From contig NZ_FMAJ01000003.1 in NCBI RefSeq assembly GCF_900094625.1, forward strand, positions 310,001-374,000: a stretch of 64,000 nucleotides of DNA, read 5' to 3'. Numbering within the stretch: the first letter of the stretch is position 1; every line of letters begins with the position of its first letter. A program made the position numbers and the translations under genes. Shown piece after piece: positions 8,599 to 18,269 of the stretch. Under the pieces are notes generated by a model. That model did no database searches and was not told the origin of the DNA. It saw nothing but the letters and a program-made list of their open reading frames with translations. Origin of the DNA: Rhizobium aethiopicum (GTDB lineage Bacteria; Pseudomonadota; Alphaproteobacteria; Rhizobiales; Rhizobiaceae).

Positions 8599-9581
8599 AC
8601 AGCTTCCCACCCGTCTTTCTCGCTGGCGCGGTAGATCGCATCGATCACCTTCTGGTTCAGCTTCGAGTTTTCGAGCGTGACGATCTCTTCCTTGCCGGTT
8701 TTGACCGCCCGAGCGAAGGCCTCGACCTCGCGCTTGTACTGGCGGCTGTCCTGATAGCGGAAGATGCGCGATTCATTGTGGCTGCGATCGGCGAGTTCGA
8801 TCTCTTCCGGTCCCCAGCGATTGGCGTTGAAGGGCGACTTGACCTCGATATAACCTTCGGTGCCATGGAAGACCATGACCTGGCGGTTGGCCATCTGGGT
8901 CGAGACATAGAAGCTCAGCTCGAAATCTCCGAAATCGGCCTTGACGCTCGAATAGATATCGGTGCCGAAATCCGGATCGCGCTCGGTGATCGCCTGGACC
9001 CAGAGCGGCTCCTTGCCAGTGGAAAAGCGTGTGCTCATGACGGGATAGACGCCGATATCGGGAAGGCCGCCGCCGCCGAGTTCGGGAACGTTGCGCATGT
9101 TGGCGGGGTCACGGTTGAAATAGGTGAAAGCGCCCTGCACATGCCGGAGCGAACCGATCGCACCCTCGCCAATCAGCGAACGCACTTTCTGCCAGACCGG
9201 GGAATAGGTGATCATATAGGCTTCCGTCACCACCACCCGGTTGCGGTCGCGGGCCGCAATCACCGCGTCGATATCGGCTGCTTTCAGTGCTAGGGGCTTC
9301 TCGCAGAGCACATGCTTGCCGGCATCGGCTGCCTTGATGGACCATTCGATGTGCTGCGAGGTCGGCAGCGGGATATAGACGGCGTCGATGACGTCGGAAG
9401 CCAGCATTTCCTCATAGGAGCCGAAGGCGTGCGGCACCGAAAAGCGATCGGCCATCTCCCTTGCCCGCGCTAGGTCCCGGCTGGCAATCGCGGTGACGAC
9501 GCAATTTTCCGCGTCCTGGATGGCGGGAACGACATTGTCGCGACCGATCTTCGCCGTTGAAATGATACCGAAACGCAGCAT
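8595..9581 (-). CDS. Gfo/Idh/MocA-family NAD(P)-dependent oxidoreductase
   Basis: A 328-residue protein with an N-terminal Rossmann fold ([18 protein letters not shown]), the CEKPLAL motif near residue 90 that holds the catalytic lysine, and the substrate-domain motif [12 protein letters not shown]. Such enzymes oxidise or reduce sugars, inositols or related compounds. The ATG at 9581 is preceded by GGGAGG at a good distance; an upstream start at 9659 would add a non-homologous leader. It is monocistronic; the substrate is unknown. Confidence 0.93.
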   Translation of the reverse strand: MLRFGIISTAKIGRDNVVPAIQDAENCVVTAIASRDLARAREMADRFSVPHAFGSYEEMLASDVIDAVYIPLPTSQHIEWSIKAADAGKHVLCEKPLALKAADIDAVIAARDRNRVVVTEAYMITYSPVWQKVRSLIGEGAIGSLRHVQGAFTYFNRDPANMRNVPELGGGGLPDIGVYPVMSTRFSTGKEPLWVQAITERDPDFGTDIYSSVKADFGDFELSFYVSTQMANRQVMVFHGTEGYIEVKSPFNANRWGPEEIELADRSHNESRIFRYQDSRQYKREVEAFARAVKTGKEEIVTLENSKLNQKVIDAIYRASEKDGWEAV

Positions 9582-9770
9582 GTGCGAGCCTCCCAAAACT
9601 GATATTCGCGAACCATATTCAGGCCTCCGCCGCGACGCAATGGCGCGACATGAAATCACGGAGGTTGGGTTTCCCTCGTGCCGCGACCGCGCTAGCTTAG
9701 CGGGGCGGCGTCCTGCCGTATCTGCAAATTCATTGCAGCCTTTGATATGTCACGCATTTTGGAGAGCGCC

Positions 9771-10733
9771 ATGGAAATGCGCCGGCTTGGAAAAACAGGT
9801 CTTGCGATCGCGCCGATCGTGATCGGCGGCAATGTCTTCGGCTGGACGGCCGACGAGAAAACATCCTTCGCCATTCTCGACGCCTTTTTCGATGCCGGGC
9901 TCAACACGATCGATACGGCAGATGTCTATTCCGCATGGGCTCCCGGCAACAAGGGCGGCGATTCCGAGGAGATCATCGGACGCTGGCTGAAACAGGCGCG
10001 GCTCTCCCGCGACAAGGCCGTCGTCGTTACCAAGGTGGGCTCGGACATGGGCCAGGGAAAGACGCTCAAGGAGAGCTATATTCTGGCGGCAGTCGAGGCG
10101 TCACTGCGCCGGCTGCAGACGGATTATATCGATCTCTATCTCTCGCATTGGCCGGATGCCGATACGCCACATGCAGAAACGCTCGGCGCCTTTGCGAAGC
10201 TGAAGCAGCAGGGCAAGATCCGCGCCATCGGCTGCTCCAATTACGATGCCGGTCTGCTTCAGGCGTCCTTCGACGCAGCCGAGAAGGCCCGTCTGCCACG
10301 ATATGACGTGCTGCAGCCGGAATATAATCTATACCAGCGCGCAAGCTTCGAGGGGCCGCTTGCCGATCTCTGCGTCCGTCAGGATATCGGCGTCATCACC
10401 TATTTTAGCCTCGCTGCCGGCTTCCTCACCGGCAAATACCGCAGTAAGACCGATACGCATGGACGGGCGCGCGAAGGCCGCGTTTCCCAATATCTTGACG
10501 CGAAGGGCCTGCGCATTCTCGCCGCGCTCGACAAGCTGGCTGCCGAGACCGGCGCCAAGCCGGCGGAAATCTCGCTTGCCTGGCTGTTGCGCAAAAAGGG
10601 CGTGACGGCGCCGATCGCCAGCGCGACCAGCCTGCCGCAGCTCGACAGCCTGGTGAAGTCTGCGACACTTTCGCTTTCCGATGACGCAATGGCGCTGCTC
10701 GACGAAGCCGGCGCTGAAAGAACAGAGCCATGA
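9771..10733 (+). CDS. Aldo/keto reductase
   Basis: A 320-residue TIM-barrel oxidoreductase using NADPH. It starts MRRLGKTGLAIAPIVIGGNVFGW and shows the catalytic tetrad in DTADVYSAW (Asp, Tyr), VVTKVGSD (Lys) and LSHWPDAD (His), and the cofactor-site motif PIASATSLPQLDSL. I chose the ATG at 9771, which has GGAGAG 6 bases upstream; 9747 is also in frame. Its stop overlaps the next gene by 4 bases. The physiological carbonyl substrate is unknown. Confidence 0.94.
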   Translation: MEMRRLGKTGLAIAPIVIGGNVFGWTADEKTSFAILDAFFDAGLNTIDTADVYSAWAPGNKGGDSEEIIGRWLKQARLSRDKAVVVTKVGSDMGQGKTLKESYILAAVEASLRRLQTDYIDLYLSHWPDADTPHAETLGAFAKLKQQGKIRAIGCSNYDAGLLQASFDAAEKARLPRYDVLQPEYNLYQRASFEGPLADLCVRQDIGVITYFSLAAGFLTGKYRSKTDTHGRAREGRVSQYLDAKGLRILAALDKLAAETGAKPAEISLAWLLRKKGVTAPIASATSLPQLDSLVKSATLSLSDDAMALLDEAGAERTEP

Positions 10734-11173
10734 CCGCAACGATACGCGATGCCCGCCATGGGGATGAAGCCCGCTGGCGTGAACTCTGGGCAGCCTATCT
10801 CGCCTTCTACGAGGTGACGGTCGATGCGGATATTACCGACCAGACGTGGCGGCGGATCTTCGATCCGGCCTCGGCGATCGCGATGCGCGTCGCCGAGATC
10901 GACGGCCGGATCATGGGCTTTGCTCTTTTCCTGACGCATGAGGGCACCTGGATCCGTGGCAGGGACTGCTATCTCGAAGACCTCTTCGTCGATCCCGATG
11001 CGCGCGGCAAGGGCGTCGGCCGGGCGCTGCTGGACGATCTCGTCGCGCTCTGCAAGGCGCAGGGCTGGTCACGGCTCTATTGGCATACGAGCGAGCAGAA
11101 CAAGACGGCCCGCGCACTCTACGACAGGTATGTCGAAAGCGACGGCCACATCCGTTATCGCATCAGTTTCTGA
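10730..11173 (+). CDS. GNAT-family N-acetyltransferase
   Basis: A 147-residue protein with the acetyl-CoA loop DARGKGVGRALLDDL at about residues 90-104 and the C-terminal LYWHTSEQNKTARALYDRY motif. It overlaps the aldo/keto reductase stop (ATGA), so both genes form one transcript. GNAT enzymes acetylate amines of small molecules or proteins; the substrate is not evident. Confidence 0.92.
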   Translation: MTATIRDARHGDEARWRELWAAYLAFYEVTVDADITDQTWRRIFDPASAIAMRVAEIDGRIMGFALFLTHEGTWIRGRDCYLEDLFVDPDARGKGVGRALLDDLVALCKAQGWSRLYWHTSEQNKTARALYDRYVESDGHIRYRISF

Positions 11174-11780
11174 GTACCGGAAATCCCTCGTAGAAAGCGG
11201 CGTGGTCGCCTTCCCAGTTCGCCATGCCGGGCTTGGTCAGGATGCCGCGTGGCCTGACATAGCTCTGGATCACCCGTTTCGGCCGTTCGTGCCACTGAAT
11301 ATTGAAGGCCCAGAGTTTTGGGAAGAAGCAGAGTGATGCATAAGGCAGGTGGTCGTGGATCCACCAGGCGAGCCGCTGCCAGTCGCTTTCATCGCGATAG
11401 CGGTCGATCATCCACGGCACGACAATACAGACGGCGGCGCCCATGCAGCCGTCGAAATCCCTGACATCCCAGATGTGATGCCCAGCGGTGGCGGCATTCG
11501 TGGAACAGTTCAGATTGTTGTCGTTACCGAACCGGTTGACCGCAGGCGAGCGGTAGCCGGAGCGGATGTGCAGACGCCCGAACGTCGCTTCCAGCGGCTC
11601 CAGCAGTTCCTCGCAAAGTCGCCTGCCTGCCTCGATCGCCACATCGGGATCCTCGGGGATGTTGGGAATGCGGTAGAAATCGGCGATTTCCGAATGCAGG
11701 AAATCGCGGAAGAAGAAGTTTTTCGACAACCGCACGCGGCCGAGATCCTCCAGACCTTTCATCGAACCCGGCTTTCGCAT
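11163..11780 (-). CDS. Peptidase M15-like protein of unknown substrate
   Basis: A 205-residue protein containing IRSGYRSPAVNRFGN, the conserved GYRS of M15-type DD-peptidases, and a later TAGHHIWDVRDFDG segment with histidine and aspartate in the position of the zinc ligands. The second half, rich in Trp and Pro, is not typical of the family. The ATG at 11780 has GGAGGAAG 10 bases upstream; 11762 is a second possibility. No signal peptide is visible, which argues against a simple cell-wall role. The 3' end overlaps the convergent GNAT gene by 11 bases. Confidence 0.7.
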   Translation of the reverse strand: MRKPGSMKGLEDLGRVRLSKNFFFRDFLHSEIADFYRIPNIPEDPDVAIEAGRRLCEELLEPLEATFGRLHIRSGYRSPAVNRFGNDNNLNCSTNAATAGHHIWDVRDFDGCMGAAVCIVVPWMIDRYRDESDWQRLAWWIHDHLPYASLCFFPKLWAFNIQWHERPKRVIQSYVRPRGILTKPGMANWEGDHAAFYEGFPVLRN

Positions 11781-11852
11781 GCGTTTTCTTCCTCCACGTC
11801 GCGGCGGGGATGATTGCCCGGGGCGGTTTTCCAGTCCACCCGAAATCGATCG

Positions 11853-11877
11853 GGAACAATTGGCGCGATCTTCGCTT
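11853..11877 (+). promoter_or_regulatory. EcfG/RpoE2-type general stress promoter
   Basis: GGAAC at 11853-11857 is followed after exactly 18 bases by TT at 11876-11877, the GGAAC-N18-TT pattern described for the alphaproteobacterial stress sigma factor RpoE2/EcfG. It lies 50 bases before the DUF892 start, a gene class often in that regulon. Confidence 0.65.
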
Positions 11878-11927
11878 CTTAGTGTGTCGCCGCGTTCGCG
11901 GCCTTTCCCAAAACAAGGATCGAGAAA

Positions 11928-12425
11928 ATGGCCAAGGAAAAGACGTTGGAAGATCTCTTCTACGACACGCTCAAGGACATATATTTTGCCGAGCGGCAGA
12001 TTTTGCGCGCCCTGCCGAAGATGGCACGCGCCGCCCAGTCCTCCGAACTGAAGGCGGGTTTCCAGAAGCATCTCGAGGAAACCGAAGCCCAGGTCGAGCG
12101 CCTGCAGCAGGTTTTCGAAAAAATCGGCAAGCGCGCGCAGGGCAAGACCTGCGAGGCAATCCAGGGCATCATCGCCGAGGGCGAAGACATCATGGAAGAG
12201 TTCAAGGGCACGCCGGCGCTCGATGCCGGGCTGATCTCGGCGGCGCAGGCCGTAGAGCACTATGAAATTGCACGGTACGGGACGCTGAAGACCTGGGCCG
12301 CAACGCTCGGCCTCAAGGATGTCGCCGCCCTGCTCGACCAGACGCTGCAGGAGGAGACGGCTACCGACAAGAAGCTCTCCCAACTCGCAACGACGGCGGC
12401 AAACCAGAAGGCGAAAGCCGCCTGA
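11928..12425 (+). CDS. DUF892 ferritin-like protein (YciE/YciF family)
   Basis: A 165-residue all-helical protein beginning EKTLEDLFYDTLKDIYFAERQILRALPKMARAA, the DUF892 hallmark, with acidic residues spaced as in ferritin-like four-helix bundles (E..YFAE, HLEETEAQ, AVEHYEIARY). YciE/YciF proteins are induced by general stress; enzymatic activity is unproven. A stress-type promoter motif lies just upstream. Confidence 0.93.
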   Translation: MAKEKTLEDLFYDTLKDIYFAERQILRALPKMARAAQSSELKAGFQKHLEETEAQVERLQQVFEKIGKRAQGKTCEAIQGIIAEGEDIMEEFKGTPALDAGLISAAQAVEHYEIARYGTLKTWAATLGLKDVAALLDQTLQEETATDKKLSQLATTAANQKAKAA

Positions 12426-12452
12426 TCACTGCGACAACGGGCGGCCTGTTGC

Positions 12453-13028
12453 TTACCGGCCGCCCGTATCCTTTTGGGCATATCTGAAAAAATCGATGAA
12501 GGCGCGCAGCGCCGGCCGCATTTGCCGTCGGGTAGGATAGTAGACAAACGGCCCGGAATAGGGCGCGCACCAATCCTCCAGCACCCGAACAAGCCGACCG
12601 GCCGCCAGTTCGGCATGCACCCGCAAGTCGAAGAGATAGGCAAGGCCGGCGCCGTTCAGCGCGGTCAGGAGGGCCAGCCGGTCCTCGCTGACGATGAGCG
12701 GCCCATCGACCGCAACAATCAGTTCCTGCCCGTCCTTTTCAAACTCCCAGCGATAGATGGAGCCGTTGGTGAAGCGCCGCTTGATGCAACGGTGGCAGAC
12801 GAGATAGCGCGGGTGCTCCGGCTTCGGGTAGCGCTCGAAATATTCGGGCGAGGCTGCGATCACTGTCGTGAGATTGGGCGAGATTTTGACGGCGACCATA
12901 TCGGCCTCCAGACTCTCCTCCAGCCGGATTCCCGCGTCGAAACCCTCCTTGACGATATCGGTGAAGCCGCCTTCATTGGCGATCTCAAGCGTAATATCAG
13001 GATAGGTGTTGAGAAAGTCGCCAAGACG
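12453..13028 (-). pseudogene. LysR-type regulator remnant (C-terminal effector domain only)
   Basis: From about 13028 down to the natural stop at 12453 the translation is the effector-binding domain of a LysR regulator: LGDFLNTYPDITLEIANEGGF, DIVKEGFDAGIRLEESLEADMVAVKI, YRWEFEKDGQEL, RPALRAFIDFFRYA. The DNA-binding helix-turn-helix of about 90 residues and the hinge are absent; upstream codons encode unrelated residues. It is therefore a 5'-deleted gene. The deletion edge abuts an orphan hairpin at 13092-13118. Confidence 0.8.
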
Positions 13029-13091
13029 GACAGGTGGCGGGCATGCGCTATTCGGAAGCCTCGCTTGCAATGACGAATCTGTAATCAAAAG

Positions 13092-13118
13092 AAGCCCGGC
13101 CGGGCAGCGGCCGGGCTT
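13092..13118 (+). terminator. Strong hairpin next to the LysR remnant
   Basis: AAGCCCGGCC at 13092-13101 pairs perfectly with GGCCGGGCTT at 13109-13118 around a 7-base loop. A T-tract is weak on the plus strand, and TTTTGATTACAG follows on the minus strand. A plus-strand reading frame ending at 13084 (...RYSEASLAMTNL) lies just before it and may be the tail of a deleted gene. Confidence 0.55.
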
Positions 13119-13172
13119 GCCTTCGCAGCCCACGAAACTATTTAAGAGCATCTCGGAGACCGGGATGAAGAG

Positions 13173-13532
13173 ATGTCGGACAGGCAAGCAGTCGAACAGA
13201 CGGTTCATCTCTATGTCGAAGGCATGGCCTTCGCCAATGCGGCAGCCTTGAAAAAGGCTTTCCATCCGCAAAGCTCGATCATCGGCTATTATCAAAACGC
13301 CGTGGAATGGCTGACTCGGGACGAATTCATTGCCGCGATCCTGGCGGAGGAGCCCGCCCCGCCCGGCACGCAGCCCTTCATGGATATCCAGAGCGTCGAT
13401 GTCGAGGGCGACGCGGCGAGCGTCAAGGTCACCGACGACTTTGCCGGAATGCGCTTTACCGACTATCTATCGCTGCTGAAGATCGATGGCCGCTGGACGA
13501 TCGTCAGCAAGCTTTATCATCTGCACACATGA
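13173..13532 (+). CDS. NTF2-like protein, putative lumazine-binding family
   Basis: A 119-residue alpha+beta cone-fold protein. The pattern VEQTVHLYVEGMAFANAAALKKAFHP, then VDVEGDAASVKVTDDFAGMRFTDYLSLLKIDGRWTIVSKLYH matches the putative lumazine-binding/SnoaL-like group. Members bind or turn over small hydrophobic ligands; no catalytic residues can be assigned. It stands alone between the LysR remnant and pheT. Confidence 0.8.
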   Translation: MSDRQAVEQTVHLYVEGMAFANAAALKKAFHPQSSIIGYYQNAVEWLTRDEFIAAILAEEPAPPGTQPFMDIQSVDVEGDAASVKVTDDFAGMRFTDYLSLLKIDGRWTIVSKLYHLHT

Positions 13533-13583
13533 AGAAACCGGCCGCTGGCGCGACCGGTCCATTCAGTTTTCGGCAGATGAAGC

Positions 13584-16007
13584 TCAGCTTCTGAGCACAC
13601 CACCGGTGAACTTCGTCACACTCGCCACGATCTTCTGCGTCAGCGCTTCGAAATCCTCATCCGTCAGCGTGCGATCAACCGGCTGGATCTGAACCTCGAT
13701 CGCCACCGACTTCCTGTCCTCGCCGACCGATGCGCCTTCGAAGATGTCGAAGACATTGACGCCGGTGATGAGCTTGCGGTCGGCGCCGGTCGCAGCCTTG
13801 ACGATCGCGCCGGCTTCCACAGTCTTGTCGACGACGAAGGCGAAGTCGCGCTTGACAGCCTGGAAGGGCGAAAGATCCAGCGCCGGCTTGGTGCGGGTTG
13901 CCTTCTTCTTCGGCTCCGCCATGGCATCGAGATAGACTTCGAAGCCGCAGAGGGCGCCGGAGACATCAAGCGCTTCCAGCGTCAGCGGGTGGAATTCTCC
14001 GAAATAGCCGAGCACGGTCTTCGGCCCCATTTTGATCGTGCCGGAGCGGCCGGGATGATACCATTCGGGCCCACCCTGCTCGATCTGGATATTGGCAGTC
14101 GGCAGGCCACAGGCTTCAATGACGGCGAGCGCATCGGCCTTGGCATCGAAGACATCCACCGGCTTGCCGCCGCCCTTGGCCGTATTGGACCACATGCGAC
14201 CCGCACCTGATAGTGAGGCCGTGCCGCGGCGAATGCCGCCGGCGACACGACGCTGGCCCTCCGGCCGGTCGTTCTCATAAGTGCCCGAGACTTCGAAGAT
14301 CGCCACGTCGCCATAACCCTTGTCGGCATTGCGCTGGGCAGCCGTCAGCAGGCCCGGCAGCAGCGAGGGGCGCATGTCCGACATCTCGGCAGCGATCGGA
14401 TTAGCAAGCTTGAGGGCCACGGAACCGCCGCCGAAGAGCTTTGCCTGATCTTCCGGAATGAAGGACCAGGTGACCGCCTCCAGCATGCCGCGCGAGGCAA
14501 GCGCCCGCTTGGCGGCACGGGTGCGGATCTGCAGCGTCGTCAGGATCTTGTTGTTGACGGCGGCATGGCTTTCGAGCGGCGCCGGCTTGATATTGTCGAC
14601 GCCATGGATGCGCATGACCTCCTCAACGAGATCGGCCTTGCCGTCGACATCGGGGCGCCATGAGGGAACGGCCACGGAGACGCGTTCGCCGGAGCCGGAA
14701 ACCGCAAAACCGAGGCGGGCGAGGATCGCATTGCTTTCCTCCGTCGAAACCTCCAGCCCCGTCAGGCGCTTGACCTCGGCATAGGGAAAATCGACGATCC
14801 TCGGCTCGTAGCCCTTGTAACCGACGACCTCGGCGCTCGCGGCCGTGCCGCCGCAGAGCTCGAGCACGAGTTCGGTCGTGCGTTCGAGGCCGGGAACCAT
14901 ATATTCCGGATCGACGCCGCGTTCGAAGCGGTAGCGGGCATCGGTGATGATGCCGAGGCTGCGGCCCGATTTGGCAATGTTCATCGGGTCCCAGAGAGCG
15001 GATTCGATCAGGACGTCGACGGTGTTCTCGTCGCAGCCGGAATGTTCGCCGCCCATGATGCCGCCGATCGATTCGACGCCATCTTCATCCGATATGACGA
15101 CGTTGTTCGGGCCAAGCTTGTATTCGCGCTGGTCGAGCGCCAGCACGGTCTCGCCTTCTTTGGCGCGGCGCACCGTCAGGTTGCCCTTGACCTTGGCGGC
15201 GTCGAAGACGTGCATCGGCCGGCCCTGGTCGAAGGTCATGTAGTTGGTGATATCGACCAGCGCATTGATCGGGCGCAGACCGATAGCGAGAAGCCGCTGC
15301 TGCATCCAGCGCGGGCTGGGGCCGTTCCTGATGCCGCGCACGAGACGCAGCGAAAAGCCCGGGCAGAGCCTGGGATCGTCGAGATCGAGCGTCAGCTTGA
15401 CCGGCGTCTCGCCTTCGACGGCGAAGGACGGCGCCGGCCGCGTCTTCAGCGTGCCGAGGCCGGAGGCCGCAAGATCGCGGGCGATGCCGTGGATCGAGGT
15501 GCAGTCCGGCCGGTTGGGTGTCAGGTTGATCTCAATGACCGGATCATCGAGATGGGCATAAGTCGCATAGCTCGTGCCGACCGGCGCATCGTCAGGCAGA
15601 TCGATGATGCCGTCGTGATTTTCGGAGATCTCAAGCTCCTTTTCGGAGCACATCATGCCGCGGCTTTCGACGCCGCGAATATTGCCGACCGCAAGCGTCA
15701 CATCAATGCCGGGAACATAGGTTCCGGGCGCGGCGAAGGCGCCGACGAGGCCGGCGCGCGCATTCGGGGCACCGCAGACGACCTGAACCGGCGCACCGGA
15801 ACCGGTATCGACCATCAGCACTTTCAGGCGATCGGCCTGAGGGTGTTTTTCCGCCGAGACAACCCGCGCGATGATGAAGGGCTTGAAGGCCGCCTTGTCG
15901 TCGACATCCTCCACCTCGAGCCCGATCTCAGTCAGGCGCGCGCAGATTTCATCGAGCGTTGCATCCGTTTCCAGATGCTCTTTCAGCCAGGAGAGCGTGA
16001 ATTTCAT
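13584..16007 (-). CDS. pheT: Phenylalanine--tRNA ligase beta subunit
   Basis: An 807-residue protein of standard length. It shows the N-terminal tRNA-binding OB fold (about 40-150, [15 protein letters not shown]), B3/B4 editing region, B5 DNA-binding-like domain, core fold, and the C-terminal FDX-ACB anticodon domain ([14 protein letters not shown] to the end). It forms the alpha2-beta2 synthetase with PheS that charges tRNA-Phe and edits Tyr mischarging. It follows pheS by 16 bases in one operon. Confidence 0.98.
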   Translation of the reverse strand: MKFTLSWLKEHLETDATLDEICARLTEIGLEVEDVDDKAAFKPFIIARVVSAEKHPQADRLKVLMVDTGSGAPVQVVCGAPNARAGLVGAFAAPGTYVPGIDVTLAVGNIRGVESRGMMCSEKELEISENHDGIIDLPDDAPVGTSYATYAHLDDPVIEINLTPNRPDCTSIHGIARDLAASGLGTLKTRPAPSFAVEGETPVKLTLDLDDPRLCPGFSLRLVRGIRNGPSPRWMQQRLLAIGLRPINALVDITNYMTFDQGRPMHVFDAAKVKGNLTVRRAKEGETVLALDQREYKLGPNNVVISDEDGVESIGGIMGGEHSGCDENTVDVLIESALWDPMNIAKSGRSLGIITDARYRFERGVDPEYMVPGLERTTELVLELCGGTAASAEVVGYKGYEPRIVDFPYAEVKRLTGLEVSTEESNAILARLGFAVSGSGERVSVAVPSWRPDVDGKADLVEEVMRIHGVDNIKPAPLESHAAVNNKILTTLQIRTRAAKRALASRGMLEAVTWSFIPEDQAKLFGGGSVALKLANPIAAEMSDMRPSLLPGLLTAAQRNADKGYGDVAIFEVSGTYENDRPEGQRRVAGGIRRGTASLSGAGRMWSNTAKGGGKPVDVFDAKADALAVIEACGLPTANIQIEQGGPEWYHPGRSGTIKMGPKTVLGYFGEFHPLTLEALDVSGALCGFEVYLDAMAEPKKKATRTKPALDLSPFQAVKRDFAFVVDKTVEAGAIVKAATGADRKLITGVNVFDIFEGASVGEDRKSVAIEVQIQPVDRTLTDEDFEALTQKIVASVTKFTGGVLRS

Positions 16008-16023
16008 CGTCCCAATTCTCCGT

Positions 16024-17106
16024 TCAAGCGCTCAAACCGCCGAACAGCGTCGGCATGTCGAGCGGGCGGAAGCCGTAATGCGTCATCCAGCGGACGTCGG
16101 CATTGAAGAAGTCGCGCAGGTCCGGCATGCCGTATTTCAGCATGGCGATGCGGTCGAGGCCCATGCCCCAGGCAAAGCCCTGATATTCGTCCGGATCGAG
16201 GCCGCCGTAGCGCAGCACGTTCGGATGGACCATGCCGCAGCCGAGGATCTCCATCCAGTCGGTGCCTTCGCCGAACTTCACGATCGGACCGGAGCGGTCG
16301 CACTGGATATCGACCTCGAAGGAAGGCTCGGTGAAGGGGAAGAACGACGGCCGGAACCGCATCGTCACGCTGTCGACCTCGAAGAAGGTCTTGCAGAATT
16401 CCTCGAGCACCCAGCGGATGTTGGCGACATTGGCCTTCTTGTCGATGACCAGGCCCTCGACCTGATGGAACATCGGCGAGTGCGTGGCGTCCGAATCCTG
16501 GCGGTAGGTCTTGCCGGGAATGATGATGCGGATCGGCGGCGGCTGCGTCTCCATGGTACGCACCTGCACGGGCGAGGTGTGGGTGCGCAGCACTTTGCGC
16601 TCACCATTCTCATCCGGATTGAAGAAAAACGTGTCGTGCATCTCGCGGGCCGGATGGCCTTCGGGGAAGTTCAGGGCGGTGAAATTGTAATAGTCGGTCT
16701 CGATATCGGGACCTTCGGCGATCGAGAAGCCCATGTCGGCGAAGATCGCAGTGATCTCGTCGACGATCTGGCTTATCGGATGGATGCGGCCGCGCTCGGC
16801 GGGCGAGGAGCGCACCGGCAGGCTGACATCGACCGTCTCGGCCTTCAGTCGCGCGTTGACAGCCGCAACTTTCAGCATCGACTTGCGTTCGGCAATGGCG
16901 TCCGTCACCACATTCTTGAGGGCGTTGATCGCCGCACCGCGGGTCTGGCGTTCCTCCGGCATCATGGCCCCGAGCGTCTTTAAGAGTTCGGAGACCGAGC
17001 CCTTCTTACCGAGGGCGGACACGCGCACGGCTTCGAGCGCGGGCTCATCACCAGCGGCGGAAATTTCGGCAAGCAAGGAGGATTTAAGCTGGTCGATATC
17101 TGACAT
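16024..17106 (-). CDS. pheS: Phenylalanine--tRNA ligase alpha subunit
   Basis: A 360-residue class II synthetase catalytic subunit: N-terminal coiled coil, motif 1 region [19 protein letters not shown], motif 2 [11 protein letters not shown] with the TSPVQVRTM segment, and motif 3 [17 protein letters not shown]. It activates phenylalanine with ATP. I chose the start at 17106 ([15 protein letters not shown]), which matches the family N-terminus; the frame is open upstream through the terminator hairpin. Operon with pheT. Confidence 0.98.
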   Translation of the reverse strand: MSDIDQLKSSLLAEISAAGDEPALEAVRVSALGKKGSVSELLKTLGAMMPEERQTRGAAINALKNVVTDAIAERKSMLKVAAVNARLKAETVDVSLPVRSSPAERGRIHPISQIVDEITAIFADMGFSIAEGPDIETDYYNFTALNFPEGHPAREMHDTFFFNPDENGERKVLRTHTSPVQVRTMETQPPPIRIIIPGKTYRQDSDATHSPMFHQVEGLVIDKKANVANIRWVLEEFCKTFFEVDSVTMRFRPSFFPFTEPSFEVDIQCDRSGPIVKFGEGTDWMEILGCGMVHPNVLRYGGLDPDEYQGFAWGMGLDRIAMLKYGMPDLRDFFNADVRWMTHYGFRPLDMPTLFGGLSA

Positions 17107-17182
17107 TGTCTTCTTTCCGTCCAGGTCAGGCGGCGTTCGAAAGGCAGGCTGGAGAGGCCGGCGCAGGAGTACAGAGAAAGAA

Positions 17183-17214
17183 AAACCCGCGCTAGCCCAA
17201 ACCAGCGCGGGTTT
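17183..17214 (-). terminator. Hairpin with T-tract between rplT and pheS (terminator or attenuator)
   Basis: Perfect 11-bp arms AAACCCGCGCT (17183-17193) and AGCGCGGGTTT (17204-17214) with a 10-base loop. On the minus strand the stem is followed by TTTTTCTTTCTCT. It ends the rpmI-rplT message before pheS, or partly reads through to pheST. Confidence 0.8.
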
Positions 17215-17253
17215 CCCAAAATTCAAAAAAGCGTCAAGCTTGGGAAGCGCTGG

Positions 17254-17658
17254 TTAACGAACCGCGCCTTCAAACTCGTTGGCCGTGCCGGTTTCCTTGA
17301 GGTATTCAAGAGCCTTCTTGGCGGCAGCAACCAGCGCGCCGAATGCTTCCGGCTCGTGGATCGCCATGTCGGAGAGAACCTTACGGTCGACTTCGATGCC
17401 AGCCTTGTTCAGGCCGTCGATGAAGCGGCCATAGGTCAGGCCGAATTCCCGGACGGCAGCGTTGATGCGCTGGATCCAGAGGGCGCGGAAGTTGCGCTTG
17501 TTGACCTTGCGGTCGCGGTATGCGTACTGCTTGGCGCGATCGACGGCAGCCTTGGCGGTACGGATGGTGTTCTTGCGGCGGCCGTAGAAGCCTTTGGCCT
17601 GCTTCAGAACCTTCTTGTGCTTGGCGTGGGCAGCGACGCCTCTTTTTACACGTGCCAT
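17254..17658 (-). CDS. rplT: 50S ribosomal protein L20
   Basis: A 134-residue basic protein with the L20 signature [33 protein letters not shown] and the conserved C-terminal domain. It binds 23S rRNA early in large-subunit assembly and in many bacteria represses its own operon. It lies 39 bases after rpmI and is probably co-transcribed with it. Confidence 0.98.
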   Translation of the reverse strand: MARVKRGVAAHAKHKKVLKQAKGFYGRRKNTIRTAKAAVDRAKQYAYRDRKVNKRNFRALWIQRINAAVREFGLTYGRFIDGLNKAGIEVDRKVLSDMAIHEPEAFGALVAAAKKALEYLKETGTANEFEGAVR

Positions 17659-17697
17659 TTCATGATCTCCTTAATCTAACGCGTTACCGGAATAGTC

Positions 17698-17901
17698 TCA
17701 GAGACCGTTCGGCAGATAGTTCTTCACGACCTTGCGGCCATCGGGTTCTGCGAGAACCATGGTGCCGCGTGCATCGCGAATGAACTTGTTCGAGCGCTTG
17801 ATCATGCCATGGCGCTTGCCAGCGGCAGCCGCCTTGACCTTGCCGGTAGCGGTGATCTTGAACCGCTTCTTGGCAGAGGACTTCGTCTTCATCTTGGGCA
17901 T
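17698..17901 (-). CDS. rpmI: 50S ribosomal protein L35
   Basis: A 67-residue basic protein, [21 protein letters not shown] at the N-terminus and [21 protein letters not shown] at the end, standard for L35. I set the start at 17901; the frame is open upstream to 18036 but those residues are not L35. It is first gene of the rpmI-rplT unit, separated from infC by a terminator and its own promoter. Confidence 0.97.
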   Translation of the reverse strand: MPKMKTKSSAKKRFKITATGKVKAAAAGKRHGMIKRSNKFIRDARGTMVLAEPDGRKVVKNYLPNGL

Positions 17902-18084
17902 TTTGCTACTCCTTCTGTCCTCCCTGCGCGCTTCATCAAAAAGCCCTCCTCGCGAGGTCCGGTTCTCCGGCCATCGCAACAAGGTGCGGGAGCGTTTGTT
18001 GTTGATCTGCGGCATCGGCGACGAACCGTCCCGCAAGCATTCGAAACTGCCACGGCATGCCCTGCCGGTCAGTTCGGACGCGCG

Positions 18085-18113
18085 CTTATAACCGCAGCGT
18101 CATGAAAGTGCAA
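18085..18113 (-). promoter_or_regulatory. Sigma-70-type promoter for rpmI-rplT
   Basis: On the minus strand TTGCAC (18108-18113) and TATAAG (18085-18090) are separated by 17 bases, giving a transcript with a leader of roughly 175 bases before rpmI. Confidence 0.6.
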
Positions 18114-18220
18114 CGGGGCCGCGGAGGAATCTTCGGCTATGCATGTCGCCCGGAAGTGTGCGGCGGTTCCGGGATAACGACATGCATGAAACAAAGGCCC
18201 ATAATACGGTGGCGCAAAGC

Positions 18221-18246
18221 ACAAAAGCCGCCCTTGCGGACGGCCT
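18221..18246 (-). terminator. Rho-independent terminator after infC
   Basis: On the minus strand GCCGTCC and GGGCGGC form a 7-bp stem with one G-U pair around GCAA (18227-18244), followed by TTTTGTG. It lies 24 bases after the infC stop and separates infC from rpmI-rplT. Confidence 0.75.
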
Positions 18247-18269
18247 TGGGGCGAAAAAGTATCTGGCGC

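Larger units (their letters stand above)
17902..18269. other. infC-rpmI intergenic region, no gene
   Basis: The 368-base gap holds the infC terminator and a promoter for rpmI-rplT, both annotated separately. The remaining 180 or so bases would be the rpmI leader, a possible place for L20 autoregulation, but I could not identify a known leader structure. Confidence 0.6.

Noticed and set aside
12453..13295. A 280-residue complete LysR protein starting at 13295
   Set aside because: The first 88 or so residues are not a helix-turn-helix and cross a terminator hairpin.
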